From: Spirometra erinaceieuropaei
Lineage: Eukaryota; Platyhelminthes; Cestoda; Diphyllobothriidea; Diphyllobothriidae
Length of the DNA stretch: 64,000 nucleotides
Reading direction: 5' to 3'
Assembly (NCBI GenBank): GCA_902702965.1
Contig: CACRXP010000982.1
Span: 44,837 to 108,836, forward strand
Shown here: piece after piece, positions 24,650 to 38,700 of the stretch
Layout of the letters: each line of letters begins with the position of its first letter
How positions within the stretch are numbered: the first letter of the stretch is position 1
Notes under the pieces: model-generated
Seen by the model: the letters and a program-made list of their open reading frames with translations, nothing else
Database searches by the model: none
What the model was told of the DNA's origin: nothing
Made by a program: the position numbers and the translations under genes

Positions 24650-26500
24650 TTGTACGTAAATTTTTGCATATAAACTCAAATGACTTTAACCGTCTTACTA
24701 TTAGTTATTCGAGAGACCACGCACAAGTACTCTCGAAGAAGTAGGCTAGCCATGGCGTACGCGTCTAACAACAAAGACCGTTCGGAGATAACATGGATGC
24801 TAAGCGTGTTTACTCTAACTGAATCAAAGTAAACCAAAATGCTGTCAAATACCCTTACAAAACGCGTAGTATGGTGAGTTCCGATATGGCACAGGAAGTT
24901 TAAGCTAGCCTTTTTAAGAGGTTAATAAGTCATAGCGAACACGTTCGACAGCCGAGTCTTTGTGTTCTAACCAAGGCTCAAACTGAGACAACTGCCGTTG
25001 CGGTAGTTGCATGCTCCACTTCTTTGAAACGAGAACCTACGGCCCGCATATTCGACCCTAATTATGAAAGACTGCAAGTATGCCTAGCCTACCATTAATA
25101 AAGACCAGAGGACGAAAGAGATGTTCGTTAGGAATACTGGCAATCCAGTGACCGCGAATGTGCGAAAAGCCAAAATTCTCCTCCTGAGCATCCAGGCATA
25201 ATCACCATGCCCAAATCCTCTGATTTTACGGACATACTGTTTGGCATGCACCGACACCCCAGTATTAACCCGTTTCCATTTATACTTTCGTACTATGGTA
25301 AGATAAATCCCAGTCAATCCAAGTGAAAAAATATCAGCCCACTAATCTAGATTACTGCGATTTGCCCTTATTCATGTTTTCATAGTTGCACCAATCACTT
25401 TGGTGTTCTGATAGATTTTCATAATTCATCTGATCCAGTTTCATCTGATGAATTCAGGTCAAATGAAATATGCAAACCTCCATAAACGTCCAAAACTAAA
25501 TGAGACTCTTAGCCCTCTCGGGAATTTCGAACTGATTGCTGCTACTTGAGCAGTCCGCTAACTGCAGCTGGATTGACGGATTCCATTTTTTGCAGTATGT
25601 TGGTCGCGTAACTTGACCCAAATATGATAAAACTCATTGCTTCCGTCCAGGGCCTCGTATTTTGGATGGTTAGACCGTCGGCTGTACTCAGGCCTCACAC
25701 TTGTTATCGTAGGTTCGAACACCACCAAAGCGGCCGAGTTTTTCGCAATTGGATCAGACAAACACCAACTTTCGTCCTGCGTTCTCTGCGGGAAGCTGCC
25801 AAAGGACAGAGGGCGGCTGGTCGACTTTCCTCCAAAAACAAACATATTATCGTTTTACACATTTTTACACATATGCACTGACAACGTTCGATGCAGACAA
25901 CAAATATGGCGGCTGGGTGAAGAAATGACAAGACTGACAGGACAGTTGCTGTGATTAATTGTCCATCGATCATAACTTATCTTAGCGTGCGTAAATGTCA
26001 ACGCTCTCGCCAAACGTATATCCAGTCTCTGCACAGAAAATAACAGGCAATATTTGGTTAAATGCTGCAGACTAACAAGGCATATATATCTAGAAGGGAT
26101 TCATAGGAAGGTGAGTAAGTGACATTCAGCTGTCTAGGAGATCGCGCAAATAGTTTAGTTTACACGTCTAATAACTGTAAACTCTGCGCATTCCGAAAAC
26201 TAAAGATCGCAACAGAAGCTTCGTCGTATCTGACGACATTAATATTAATACTTGCGGAAAAGTTTTGTTTCGGATTTTCTTTGTCAGAAAGAAAATTAAT
26301 TTTGTCTTTTTTAGAAGAGGGATAAATAGTTTTCAGCAAGGATGTCTTCTCTGTGGGAATGAAAACATTCTGCGCCACCTTTATCCTGGTAAAGATTTAA
26401 TCCAAAGAAAGCTGGAAAACGGTTCAGGCGGATTTACTTTAAAAAAATCAAATGTGACTGAAAGGTAATCGGGGGATTTAATAGGAAAATTCACTTCGCT
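24650..26500. other. 3' flank of the DUR3-like gene, nothing recognised
   Basis: Intergenic AT-rich DNA between the Merlin-like remnant and the terminal exon. No RNA gene or repeat recognised. Confidence 0.4.
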
Positions 26501-26506
26501 ATCTTT

Positions 26507-26713
26507 TCACAGAAGCACACGAGAAAAGGCTTGCCTGAAACGCCTGAGCGGATTCTTCTTTCTTTCAGCTCCTAGCAGCGGTCGCTCATGTCGGCTCTGG
26601 AATTCAATTTCTTCCATTTTCGAAGGGGTGGAACGTTCCATAACGGTTAATATGACCGGTATAATCACGCAAAAGACAAGTGATATCAAGTTCCAAATGC
26701 GCACACCAACAAC
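26507..26713 (-). CDS. DUR3-like gene, terminal exon 12 (residues 577-644, stop)
   Basis: Acceptor CCCTATAG, phase 0. Encodes VVGVRIWNLISLVFCVIIPV, then ILTVMERSTPSK and a 35-residue cytoplasmic tail rich in basic residues, ending RFRQAFSRVLL and TGA. The last helix followed by M-E-R mirrors the DUR3 W-x-x-x-x-x-x-W ... P-x-x-E-S ending. No AATAAA was checked beyond about 200 nt downstream. Confidence 0.8.
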   Translation of the reverse strand, partial: VVGVRIWNLISLVFCVIIPVILTVMERSTPSKMEEIEFQSRHERPLLGAERKKNPLRRFRQAFSRVLL

Positions 26714-29700
26714 CTATAGGGAAGTATATTGAAGAAGCCATTAGAAGCATATTAGCGTTAAGCCCTTACACATCTTTTAATAACAACATGTGCGAAGCGC
26801 GCAGATCTTCCATCCTTCATCCCAACCCCGGTAAACCGCACTTCCCGCTCTCTCTTCGGTCCTCGTAAGTCATTGAGGCCTTCCCATCCTTCGATCTCGG
26901 CTGCAAAGATCCTACTTCCACTACCAATTTCTTTTGACAGGGGATGTTGCCATCAATGTGAAAACTGCTAGTACATCCCTCTCTTTCTCCAAGAATCTCC
27001 CCTTTATTATTACATGTCCAATCTATCCCAGATGAACAGGAAAAGGGTCGGTCTGTCTTAGCCAATTCTGAAAGCATTGTGCCGACATGTCTGTCAAATG
27101 ACATTGAATTTCCACCATCCGACTGTTGCGTGGTTGCTCATACATATATCCGTGGAATATGAAGCGCCTTAGAGAGAAATAAAGGTCGCCTCGGAAGAGA
27201 CCATGATTTCGTCCAAATGAATTTTCCGATACCGAGGACGCGCGAGGAATTGAGAGGCAGATGGGTCGGAAATAAAAGTCGGATAATAATAGATGCTCAC
27301 CCCAAAGGACAGTGGGTCTAAAACGGATACCGTTTACTTACTCACTGTGACCCCAGAGACTGAGATTATATTGTTTTAGAAGGCAGATTAATTCGTTGCG
27401 TGACCACTTCAGCTCTGTGAACCTGAAATAGACTGGAAGTAATATATACTATATGCGTAAAACCATGGACGTATACAGTTGGAGCTTGGTAGTCTCACGG
27501 TGAAGTTTCTGCAGAGACTCTTGCGTCGCCCATATCTCTGACGTAGGAGCATATTTGACTGGGAATCTGTAAACGGCAAAAGTACATACGTCTTTCGGGT
27601 GCAGCCCACAAATACTGCCCACTCTAAATTTTGACTAGTAAAAAATACCCCTCGACAGAAAATATCTTTAGAAAAACCAGCAACAGTGCATACAAATCAG
27701 TCTATTACACAACAAAAGAAGACCACCACCAATTTGCAATTTAGTACGGCGAATACAGGCCTGTTCTGTAGCAATTTTTCTCGTAGTAGATGCAGTTATC
27801 CCATGAACTTGTGTTTGGGTTGCTAATTAGACTGGGGTTCCTCAGATCAGTTGAACAAGGGGGGACGGAGATGCTGGAATGAAAGACAAGCATAGCCCGA
27901 CAGCATGAAGTCGGCGGAGCAAAGAGCCCGATACAATCTGCATGCCTACGATGATCTGATTCGCTTATGATCACAGCAACTCCAGAGTCTGCGCAGGAAC
28001 GGCTGGCGTAACATGGCTTCTTTGTTCTTGCTCCCCATCTAACAAACGAAATCCTCAACCCAGATGCTAGTGCACTTTGTCATTCTTTTTACCTGATGCG
28101 ATGCTATCAAAGGCGTATATGTACCCAGCGCACTCTCGTCTGAAAGCTGCTACTGTCTTGTACTTCTGCTGATGCTTGAAGCCTGCAAAGTTACATGTCA
28201 GATTCCAAATATTTAAGTGAGCTCTACCTGGACAGACACCACCTTGAATGGTGCACAGTAGAATAAGGGCTGCTGGAAATTTCAGCTTCCGTTAGGCTTC
28301 ATCTATGGCAATGTTTATCATGCAGCGCAACGCGTTTGGTTTGGCAACTGCGAGCAGTTTAATCACTCAGTCGTTTGGTGGCGGGGAGCACGCGATTCGG
28401 GGTATATGTGATGTCACCACCTACCTCAATTTGCGGCCACTTTCGACGGTGTATGTGTGGGGCTTCCTGAGACTCTTGCCTATGAAGAAATTTGGATAAG
28501 TGTCAGCTTCAGATAGGGTATGTATGCAGGTACTTCACCTCCTCTTTCCCCCTTTGCCCTTGCTACAGTCCATTTGAGTGTGTTGAAGGAGAGTCATGAC
28601 ACAAATGCATTTGCCTATAGAAGCGAAGGGACGAGTCCCATGATGGGTTCGAGCAGGAATCCGAAGCGTCAGGCAGATAAAGCTCTTGTCCCAACGATTG
28701 TGACTCCTTCATAACTGCATTTGCGACCCACGAGCTCATTGCTTCTGAAGCGGAGAATATGCCCCATGCCTTATGATAGACGGTTATGCTTACTTTCCTG
28801 TTTGCTGATGTAATGACGGTCGAAAAGAGTAAAAGGTCATGAGTGCCCACCAGAGATCGACTGCAGAGAGGTAAAAGCCCATCAGCAGACGTACAAATCA
28901 GGATTCGTGTGTCAAGCACGGTTACAGTACGATGCTGGTGGCAAAGTTGCATTAGTTGGGACAGAAGAAACGGCAACCGCACTATTCCGATGACGGAAAA
29001 GTATGAATAAAGCGCGGTTTATGACCCCGCGTTTTTTTTCGCTAGATTACGAAGGTAAGAATTTCAGAATTACACAGTGCGAGACTTGGAAGTAAGTTCC
29101 TGAAATATGACTTTTGAGGTCAGTTAAGATATTGTGAAGGGAACTTATTTGAATACAAACAACTGCCATGGAGTAAACGCGTAATGCTCTTTCTAAATCT
29201 ATTAATGCTAAATCTGCAACGACGTTGCATACCGTACTCCAAAAAATGTACCAGCAAAGGGCCAGACACGTGCTTGACTGAAGTGTTTGCTACCGAATGA
29301 ATCAACTGTGAGGTTCAGCTTAACAGTGGGTCCACCAGTGTTCTATATGCTAGATTTTGACATATGAACTCTAGATAAAGATCGGGTTATTAATTTCAGA
29401 AACTATTAAAGCTGTTGAATAGGAATTACCCGGTTATTAACCAGAAATTGATTCTATTCCACTCAAATGTCCATTGCAATTTTGGGGCTTACCCTTAAAA
29501 GCCTTATTTTGAAGATAATTCCAAGTTCTGCATTTGCTGTTTTCTTGAAGCATTATCTTTGCATTCATATTGGATCCATGTACGAGAAAGTAACGCCGGG
29601 GAAGCCGAACTGCTCTCCGTTGCGTCATTCAGCAGCAGAGGCAACGGCTGAGCACGTGTCTGGATTTTTAGCTGGTACCTATTTGAAGAGTGCGGTTTAA

Positions 29701-32700
29701 ACTATTATCATATAGATGTGCTTATATATGTATATGAAAACAGGAAACTCACTAACAAGTCCTGTATTAATTTGTGCATATCTATGTCCCCACCCCCTTT
29801 GATGAATATAAATATATATATAGGCAGAATAGCATTACCGACAAAGACAAAGGAGACTGGAATGGCCATTTCTGGCTTATTAGCCGTCGTCAGCCAGCCA
29901 TACCCAAGCCCGAAGTGTGGAACACCCGAGCCTATATATCATGCGCCACTGTGCGGCTGCTGGTTGGGCTCGAGAGAGAGTTTATAAGGCATAACGGAAC
30001 GAGTGAGTTCCGTATGAACGATCGGTGAGCGCCCCCTACCACTGTATATTCCCGATCGAAAACCGACAGGGCAACGGGCTCGTGGCCCGGTGGGTAGAGG
30101 CGTGGACTTCTAAACCAACAGGTCGCGAGTTCGAGGCTCGGGTGTTCCACACTTCGGGCTTGGGTATGGCTGGCTGACGACGGCTAACAAGCCAGAAATG
30201 GCCATTCCAATCTCCCTTGTCTTTGTCGATAATGCTATTCTGCCTATATATCATGCGCCGCTGTGCGGCTACTGGTTGGGTTCGAGAGAGAGTCCATAAG
30301 GCACAACTGAACGAGTGAGTTCCGTATGAACGATCGGTGAGCGCCCCTTACCACTACATATATATATGCTTTTTTTCAGAAATTTTAAAACTGCTTAGGA
30401 AATTATAGCCTATTCATAGTTATAATTGGTAGACTGTGGCGCGTTGACCACTGTGGGTCGACAGGTATAGCCGAAGACTTCGCTACGATTGACAGCTCTT
30501 GTGATGCTGATGGTTTAGGCCTCAATTTACTAAAAGAAAGATCAACTAGTCGTTAGATTCAAACGTATCTGTGGGGTGCGTAAATAGGAACTTACCAAAA
30601 TATCGAATTTCTCGAAGGTTAATTTTGGTGAGCAGAAGGCAACGACAGGCCAGAAGATAAGAAACCAGACCATGCCTCCCAGAAACGCCAGCATCGTCAC
30701 TCTTCTGGTGAGTTTCAGTGATCGCCTCACCTCCCTGAGTGTTGGCTTCCCCTCGCTCAGACGCGGTGAGAAACGCATATCTAACTCACTGTTTTGATGA
30801 AAATATGAGCTAATTTTAGTGGATCATTCCCAAGCAATGACGTAGCGCAAATAGATCGTTTTAAACAGCGTAAAGTATTTCATATTTAAAAATTTCTGTT
30901 TAAAATATCCTGCTAGATCAAAGGATGAGTATCTCGCTTGTGACAGCCTTTCTTGGAAAATTTCAGTCAGAAGTATCATGCGTCACCTGGAAGACTGTTG
31001 CACTTCACTCTGCTTTTCTTCTTTCGGCAGGCTGACTTTTAAAATTTTTCCCTTTGCACTCAATTTGCCAACCTTTCTAGATTCGATCTTGCCTTAAATA
31101 TGCGTCATCTGTTTGCTTATTCGCTGTAGCCACTTCGTAACTGATTGACTACAACAGTACCCTTTCAAAGAAAATGATTACTCGCATCAGTGGCTCAATT
31201 CAACTGCTAAATGCGACGTATTTTCTGCCTATCTTAAACACATATTTTTGAATGAAAACCTTGATTACTTCTAAGTAAAAACGTTTTGCCTCTCCCACTC
31301 CGCCAGTGGCAAAGCGCTAATATATCACAGTTTTGCCAAAGTAATCATACTTGATATAGACATACATCAGTATCACAAATTACCCGATTTGCCTAACAAA
31401 TTTCAATTCAAATTTGGCGTAACATGCGCTTAATCCTTCGGCATCGCGTCTTGGATATGCTGCATTTATGAGCATTTAGAACATCCGCTGCGGTCTGCAT
31501 CCTACAACAGATAATAAGTGCCAACTTCATGTCTTACAAACGCAATAACTACGTTGGAAAAAGAGCACACGAAGCACGTAGCGCCTCCAGGGGACTGATG
31601 CTTAGGGATCTAAATATAAAGACTAAGATTGTCTGGCTGGCAAATACAGAAAGATGTTTACCGCATACAACTTGTCAGTACCACAACCCCGATTACATCA
31701 TTTGTTTGAAGATCCTAACTACTTCTCTCGCACAGATTCAAAGGTCATGGATCAAGCAAAATTTGCGTTTGCTAGACTGTACCAGTCATTGATATTACAC
31801 AAGATTTATCAAATGCAGTTTAAGCTAAACGTAGCCAGTTCCTTCCAATAATACTGTCTCCCTATTCGCTCTCTCTTCAGTATGAAGTATATTACACAGA
31901 GAGTGAACCTGACATACTGGCAGTAGACCTCGGGCCAGGGAGTAAGTGGATTGTCTATATTTTGTACCGATGTCCACAGCGCCTGTTCGTCCTCTTCATG
32001 AATACGAGGTGCACGAAAAAGACACCAAACAGTGGGAAAGACGAAACCGCCGATAAAAGTGCAAGCCGTACATTGAAGAAGAACTGGGTCTATAATTGAA
32101 GTAAGCAGTAAATGAACACCGGAAAAATAAAGAAAATAGAATGGAAAAAAGTCATATCCTCACTGAACCTTCTATCAGTTATTTAGGAATTATGCACTTA
32201 CTAAAGTGAAATATATACAAATGCGTGGGTTTACTATAACCTGACCAAGTTCAGTCAGGTAGGTAATTACCCGTTATTGACTCCTGCCCCTTACCGAGAT
32301 CTAGCGTGCTTGGGGAAGTCACTGGTTCAGTGAGCACCTATTATTACAGACGCGATCGGCAGTAACACAAAAACGTCTGGCGAGGTAACGATAAACCTCG
32401 ACCTGATGACATGCTTATGGCGTATCTGAAAAACACTGCCTATGGGCCATTCGCATAATGCCAAACTATCTACCAATGTGTTGGTCTTAAATGGTGGTCG
32501 GGATTAGTATTCGCTGACTAAAGTACTGTCCGAATCTACGCTTATTTCTGACAATAACTCCCATATACTTTCAAATGGGTCAAAAATTACGCACCCCTGG
32601 CATAAAGAAGAAAAGACAATCACTGGAACCACAGATTTAATTTCCTGTGTTGTCGAAAGCAGACGGGTCCCCAGTGTCGAACAGAAATTTAATCCCCCAT

Positions 32701-35700
32701 TTAAGTAGTTGAAAGATGCTGTCTATGCCGATGTTTCGTCATCCTCAGAGGCTGTCTGTGTGGTCTGCAATACATGGAGAGTATTTTTTGTCGTGGAAGT
32801 AGCCTGCTTCCAATCCCTTGTCGGTAAAGTGGGAAAGGAATTGGGCTTCGCTGCTAATAGAGCTTTTCAGCAATGGCCATAGTCACTTAGCCTCTGTCCA
32901 GGCCTCATGCATCTCGTCCGTGTCCCTGTTTACATGTCCGATGCCTTCAGCTCCACCCACCGTAATGACAAATCACTAAACTCTACTGCCACAACCCTAT
33001 ACGCCGTCACGATTCTCATTGTCACGGACTTCGCCTTCTCAACTCTAAACGTTACAATGCTTAGCCACAAGTAACAATCGTTCTCGTTCCTGTCATAACC
33101 ACAGTCACCACCATCGCCGCCGCCATTACTGCCTCTACCAGAACCACCACTAGCTGCAGCAACATAGGCAGAAATCCATTCTGTATACGTCACGAGCGCG
33201 TATTCAAATTACGCAATAGTCTGGTCAACTACATGCGAATCCATCGTAGCATGACAGGAAAACCAGTGCATGGGGCTTTTACCTACAATCTTCACACTAT
33301 CCTTCCGTGACCACACTTTGCCCACACATGTAGCCACCTCATGGGCTTATTCGGTCATATGCGCATTCACGAAAATCTCGAGTAAAACAACGCAATCCCC
33401 GGTTAGATGGGATTATGTTGCCCCACCTGAAGTAAACAAACCCCAGCCACTTGTAATAAGGGACCGTTGGTGATAGATGTTTTTACAGGTGGGGCGGGGG
33501 AACGCACAGGCGACGAGGTCAAGTAGTTGTATGCAACAGAAAAATTATTAGGGATGCGCGATTGGATTTTGAATGGTTGGGAAATAGTTGCCTTACCCCT
33601 AAGCTTAACCCTAACCATAACCCCTAGCCCTAACTCCAGACCCAACAGTATTGTATCCATCAGGTGGGGCTACATAACCACATTTTATCCAATCCCCTCC
33701 CCTTGGAACCCCAAAAGACCTGTACACGCCGACATACAGACTGCACACGGGTCGGCCCGATCACACGACTACCCAAAGAGGAATATCGTTCATACAAACA
33801 GCCCCTGTATGACATACGAAAGACAGAGGCTTCACGTCCTGTCAGTCACTGCACCCAATTTCATTTGCGATTAGCTTGATGGAAGAGGGATTTGACAGTG
33901 AAGTCAATACTAGCGCAACAAACCAGCGCATTTGTCAGTATAGTACATCTGACGCACCTGAGTCAGTTACGACGCGCCATGTATCGTAGCTAGACAGGTT
34001 CCCAACTAGTGTGACAACTTGGTCCATTCCAGAACTGAGGGTCAAGCTGCAATAATTTCATGTTAACCTGGTCTACATGATAATCCCACCTATGTGAGAT
34101 CTGAGTCGTCTTCATTGCGGACTGGTACAGATGAAACAGGACTAGGGCGTGAGTGGCTCGGGCAGGCAGACTGCTTAGCTTCGTCGGCCACTGCAAATGC
34201 GCCCGACTTCAGCCATCCTGGCTCTGCCTTGTCATCGGCATTCAGTGAGTGTAGGGGAAGCGAGGGGTGAGTCATCACAATTCTTGTTCCATTGCAAACA
34301 ATTTCACGTACAAGTCACCGCTGCTTAGCCCGCCCAACTGGGACAGCGGTGGGAGTCGCCGATTACGAAGGCCGAATTATCATACCTGCAGAGTGTCCTG
34401 CTTGGCTGTGGTAGTGGTGATAAAACATAAGTCGTGTCCAGTCATCGGGAAAGTAAACTGCCGCCAGACGAGATGTCTCATGTGGTTAGATTTACCGGTC
34501 TATTTGGAAATCAACTTGCAAGTGGCCATAAGAATAAGGGCGTCGACGGGTAGGCGGGCCTGCAATTTTCGTCTAATTTCCCCAGAGTGGTTGTAATCCC
34601 TATCATTGCAAACTAATTTGTAGACAACTGTGGGACTTCTGTGAGTGGCAGCGTATCCTTAGGTTGCATCAAACGGCGACGTATTACTGCCTGAAATAGA
34701 CGGATTATGCCTACCCTGGTGGAGTGTAACCGTCACGAAACGGCCTCGACATTTTCCTTAATGTGGGGACTGGCTCCCCGGACTACGGGTTGTTGCCCCT
34801 TTGGCCGCCGTTAGTTCGCTCCGCGTCGCCTTTACTTGATAAAATGGTTTGAGTATATTTTGACTCTGGAGAGGTCCTGAACGTCTCGTCCTTTAACATT
34901 TTATCTGTTGGTGTGCTGCAATGTTTTTAAACTCTTTGGAATGGAGTGCTTCCTTTATGATACAGACACAAATTGCCTTCGAAGCGTAACATCTGCCTTG
35001 TGTCCGTGGAACGTTGAAGAATAGGAGTTGATTGTTTGGTTTGGCTTCCATACTGAACTGGATATTCGGGCCAATGGAGTTGGACGATTTTTTAAGGTGC
35101 TCAGTTTGAGTTTTACCGGCAAAGGTGGAGGTGTTGTGGAAATAACGAGCCCAGGACTTCGGTTGTTATTTGGTTAATATCAGCTTCTCTATTCCTTGAC
35201 AGACCACTTTATAGGAACCCAAGTCTTTCTCAAACCGATTCGGCCAAGTGAGAAAGCACTTTGATTTGCAACGTTTATAATTTTGGGATTTTGAATGCGC
35301 TGTACATCCGTTTTGTCCTCTGAGTCGCTATCATTAATTTTATCAAGGCCGCTCATCAGAAGTGCAACTCTATCAATATCTATTAGATTAGTATATGAAC
35401 AGCAGAAGGTCAATTGTGCAACTACTTGAATCGGCTTCCGAGAAGGCACCCAGCAATTAGCCTGCAGCCCGTAATAACAATTGAAAACGCGTTTAAAAAA
35501 CCAAACTACTCGTTCGCTCATGTACCAAGATTTGAAGGGAACTAATTCTCCATAAAATTTACATCGGAGGCGAATTTTTGCATTATTTCCGTAAAATCCG
35601 ATTTTGTTTATGCAGACGCCCAACTGCAATTGAAAGGTGTGCAGTGATTAAATAGATAAGACTTCTGAGGAAAATGTACGCAGGTGACCGTGAAGGCGTT

Positions 35701-38700
35701 CATTCGAAGTCAGAGCGTAGTCATGCAGGGACTGAGATTGGATTTTTTGCCCTCTAGTTAATTATACGACCCTCTCTTAGTAGTCTCTTCCCCTTGAAAA
35801 CGCAAAGAATACTGTCGGTTATTTATCGCTAGGGTTACACTCCAAAACATCCTACGCGATGACATAGCAACTAACAACCAAAAACGCATAAGCAAGGCCG
35901 AGAAAAGTAGGAGCATTCAAATGACCACTTTTGACTTGTCAGTCGTCGTCAGCCAGTGCTACTGCATCTGGATTTTGACAGCAGTCAAGCGCTCCTACCA
36001 TTGAGATTACAAAACTCGCGTTCTGTCGACTGTGCCTGTTGGTGTGTAATGTCACGTGGCAGTTGCGTTTATGACAGTCCGCCCCTGTGGTCAACAGCGT
36101 GACCGTTTACTCACGGATTTCTGTCCGCTTCACACTCACTGCGAAGTCGATGCTGAAACAAATTCAAACGCTCAACAACTACTAGAGGATGTTGATAAGT
36201 TGGCTGCATGGTCTATCGCGTGGCTTCTAGTGTTTACTGTATTCAAATGTGTAGTCTTCTGTCTGGAATCTGGTTGGAGGCGCTTCTTGAAACTCCAGTA
36301 CACCATAAAAGGGTTCCGCTGGAAGAAGTGGACACGCACAACCAACTACGTGTCCGGACAAGTTCCAACTTGTAGTGTTGATTGCATAAAATTTCGTTTA
36401 TAATCTCGACCGTACATGAGAAGGACCATCTTCCGCTCAGCCTGTGACTCACAAAAAAGCTGCTTGTATTAGGGTTGCGGTTCCGTAGTCAAAGCATTTG
36501 TATGTTACTGACAACATCTTAGTAGCATGTCTATTTAGTACCAAACTGTCTGCGGGTCATCGAGGACATTGCCTGTTTCCCTAAATATACAATACTTTAC
36601 TCGGCAAAGGCCAATCAACGCTGCGCCTTCCTTGATTGGGTGTGGGTGGGCAGAACAAGAGCACACACACGCTAGAGACTACGAATCTCACTGGTGAACA
36701 CTAAAACACAATCCTGAGGAGACGGCTGGCGGTAACTGCTTGTTAAGCTGCCTATACTGTATTTCGCCTCAGTAACGTTTGTCCAATAACTATATCACGC
36801 CTGACTTGTGATTTGCGAACCTTGCGTTGTCGGCTCATCGCACTTTTGAAACGTTCGCCGATCCAACCTGATTGTAGGATGGAAAGTGTGCCAACATTCT
36901 GTTCAGGAGCACTAGGCTTAGAGGCTGCATGGACAATCAAATGGCGACCAACGATCGATGATCGAAGGACATTGCCGATTATTAATTAATATTCAAGCTT
37001 ATCGTCAGTACGTGTAGGTTACCCAAAATTTCATCTGGATCGTCCTCTTCCGTCATGCAATGGAACAACCAGATTGCTGCAGCCACAATGGAGCTGCAAA
37101 AGTAGCCAAAGATGATTCCACTTCTGGTAAGCCGTGACCAGAAAAGAGTCAGTATGATACAACCTGGTGTCGCCCCGCAGAAAATAATGTACGTTTTCTG
37201 GAGGATATCGGCGACTGTCTAGAAGGGAGGAGAGGGGTAAAAAACAACGACTGTAGCAGCAGTAAGGGCGCGCAAACATTTCATTGGGTATGAATTCCGG
37301 TTTTTTGGATCGACTGTTCTAATTATTTCTCATATCGAGTTCGGAAGTCAGGCCACTACGGCCGGCAAAAGAGTATGCTTGCAACAAGCCGACCTAAGGG
37401 GTTACATGCGAAAAGTTATCAGACGCACACTTAGTGACCATCTCATTCATTTGAAAACTGCTTTTATTTGTATGTGAATATGAACTCCGTGTGCTGCGTG
37501 AAATCCCTTTATGCGTGCGAACAAAAGGTATAAATTTTTATGCGTATTACTGTACATGTATCGGAATTAAAATTTCACTTCGCGCCACGCATAACGCAAG
37601 TAACTGGAGCAGAAACTGCCATGTAGCTTTGATTTGATAATACCTCCGATTAGCAATATGGGGACAGAAGAGACAGACTCTGGCCAAAAGAAAAAATGCG
37701 CATGTTTTAATGTATGGGGATGTTCACCAAGCAGTTTATTTGAAGTGTGATTTGAATCTTAGCAGTAGGAACAGCAGAGAATAAGTGTGACAGTCCGAGA
37801 AGGTAGAGATCACACTTTTGCATTCGAAGATGTAGTGTCAGTGAAACCTGACTTTAAACCTTTAGTTGAAAGTTGTTACACCTCAACCTGCCTGGAACGA
37901 GCGGAGATGGCATTAGAATAGTAAGTAACCTTAATACATAAGATAACTTCCTGAAAAAAGTATAAGACCCCGACTCAAATTAAAGTTCTTACTGCAGTCT
38001 TCAAGCCATTTGCTGTTTTCATTTCGAGCAAAGATATATTTACGAAAACTGTGTTTTCCTGCACATTTTTTAAAAAACAGCTTCCAACTCCCTATACCCA
38101 GACTGAATCAATTTGCCTCCTACAAGCAATGCGCCAGTGATGTAAATCCTAATCTAAAGCACGAATAAAATGCGTATAAGTATGCGCATCTCTAGGTCAC
38201 CACTTCCTAAACCGATTGTTATGTGCACTGCATGTAGAAAACGTCTCTTAAATAAGCCTCAAGGCAAGCAAAATTCATGCGTTTCACTTTTTCGTTACCC
38301 AGTAAACTATCCCTGTTGTCCCATGTCACCTATGCTTTCGTTTCGGTTCTCTACCGTGGATACTGCCGAGTCCAAATTAAAGTTTTTGGTGTTTCTGTGA
38401 CAATATCCATCTGAATAGTTCGTAGAAGTGTATTTCGCAAGAAAACATGAGCAGAACAATAGACAAATTTCTGCGGTTTTTTCCCTTTAGGAGTGAAACG
38501 AAGTTTAATTCGACGCCTAACTAACTGAGCTAGGATAATGCGCACTCTGGGCACGCTGGAGAACGAATTCGCTTTTATACAACACATTCTTCGAAAAAAT
38601 GGTTTTCCAGGAAGTTCATCACTGGATTCCCGATAGAATACCAGTCAAAAACTGAGGTGTTAACGGCTGAAAAGAAGAAGCTATGAATTAGCGAGGTAGT

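Noticed and set aside
25455..25475. CTGATGAATTCAGGTCAAATGAAA, hammerhead-like core boxes
   Set aside because: Helix II would have only three weak pairs and no fitting cleavage triplet follows.
26817..27104. 95-codon minus-strand frame just upstream of the last exon of the DUR3-like gene
   Set aside because: No membrane helix, and exon 11 to exon 12 already join in phase without it.
30088..30160. tRNA gene
   Set aside because: A- and B-box-like sequences are present, but acceptor and D stems do not pair; it is the head of a SINE.
35189..35629. 146-codon minus-strand open frame
   Set aside because: Longest unassigned frame in its region, but no family pattern, no fitting splice sites, and it adjoins a Penelope relic in an intron.
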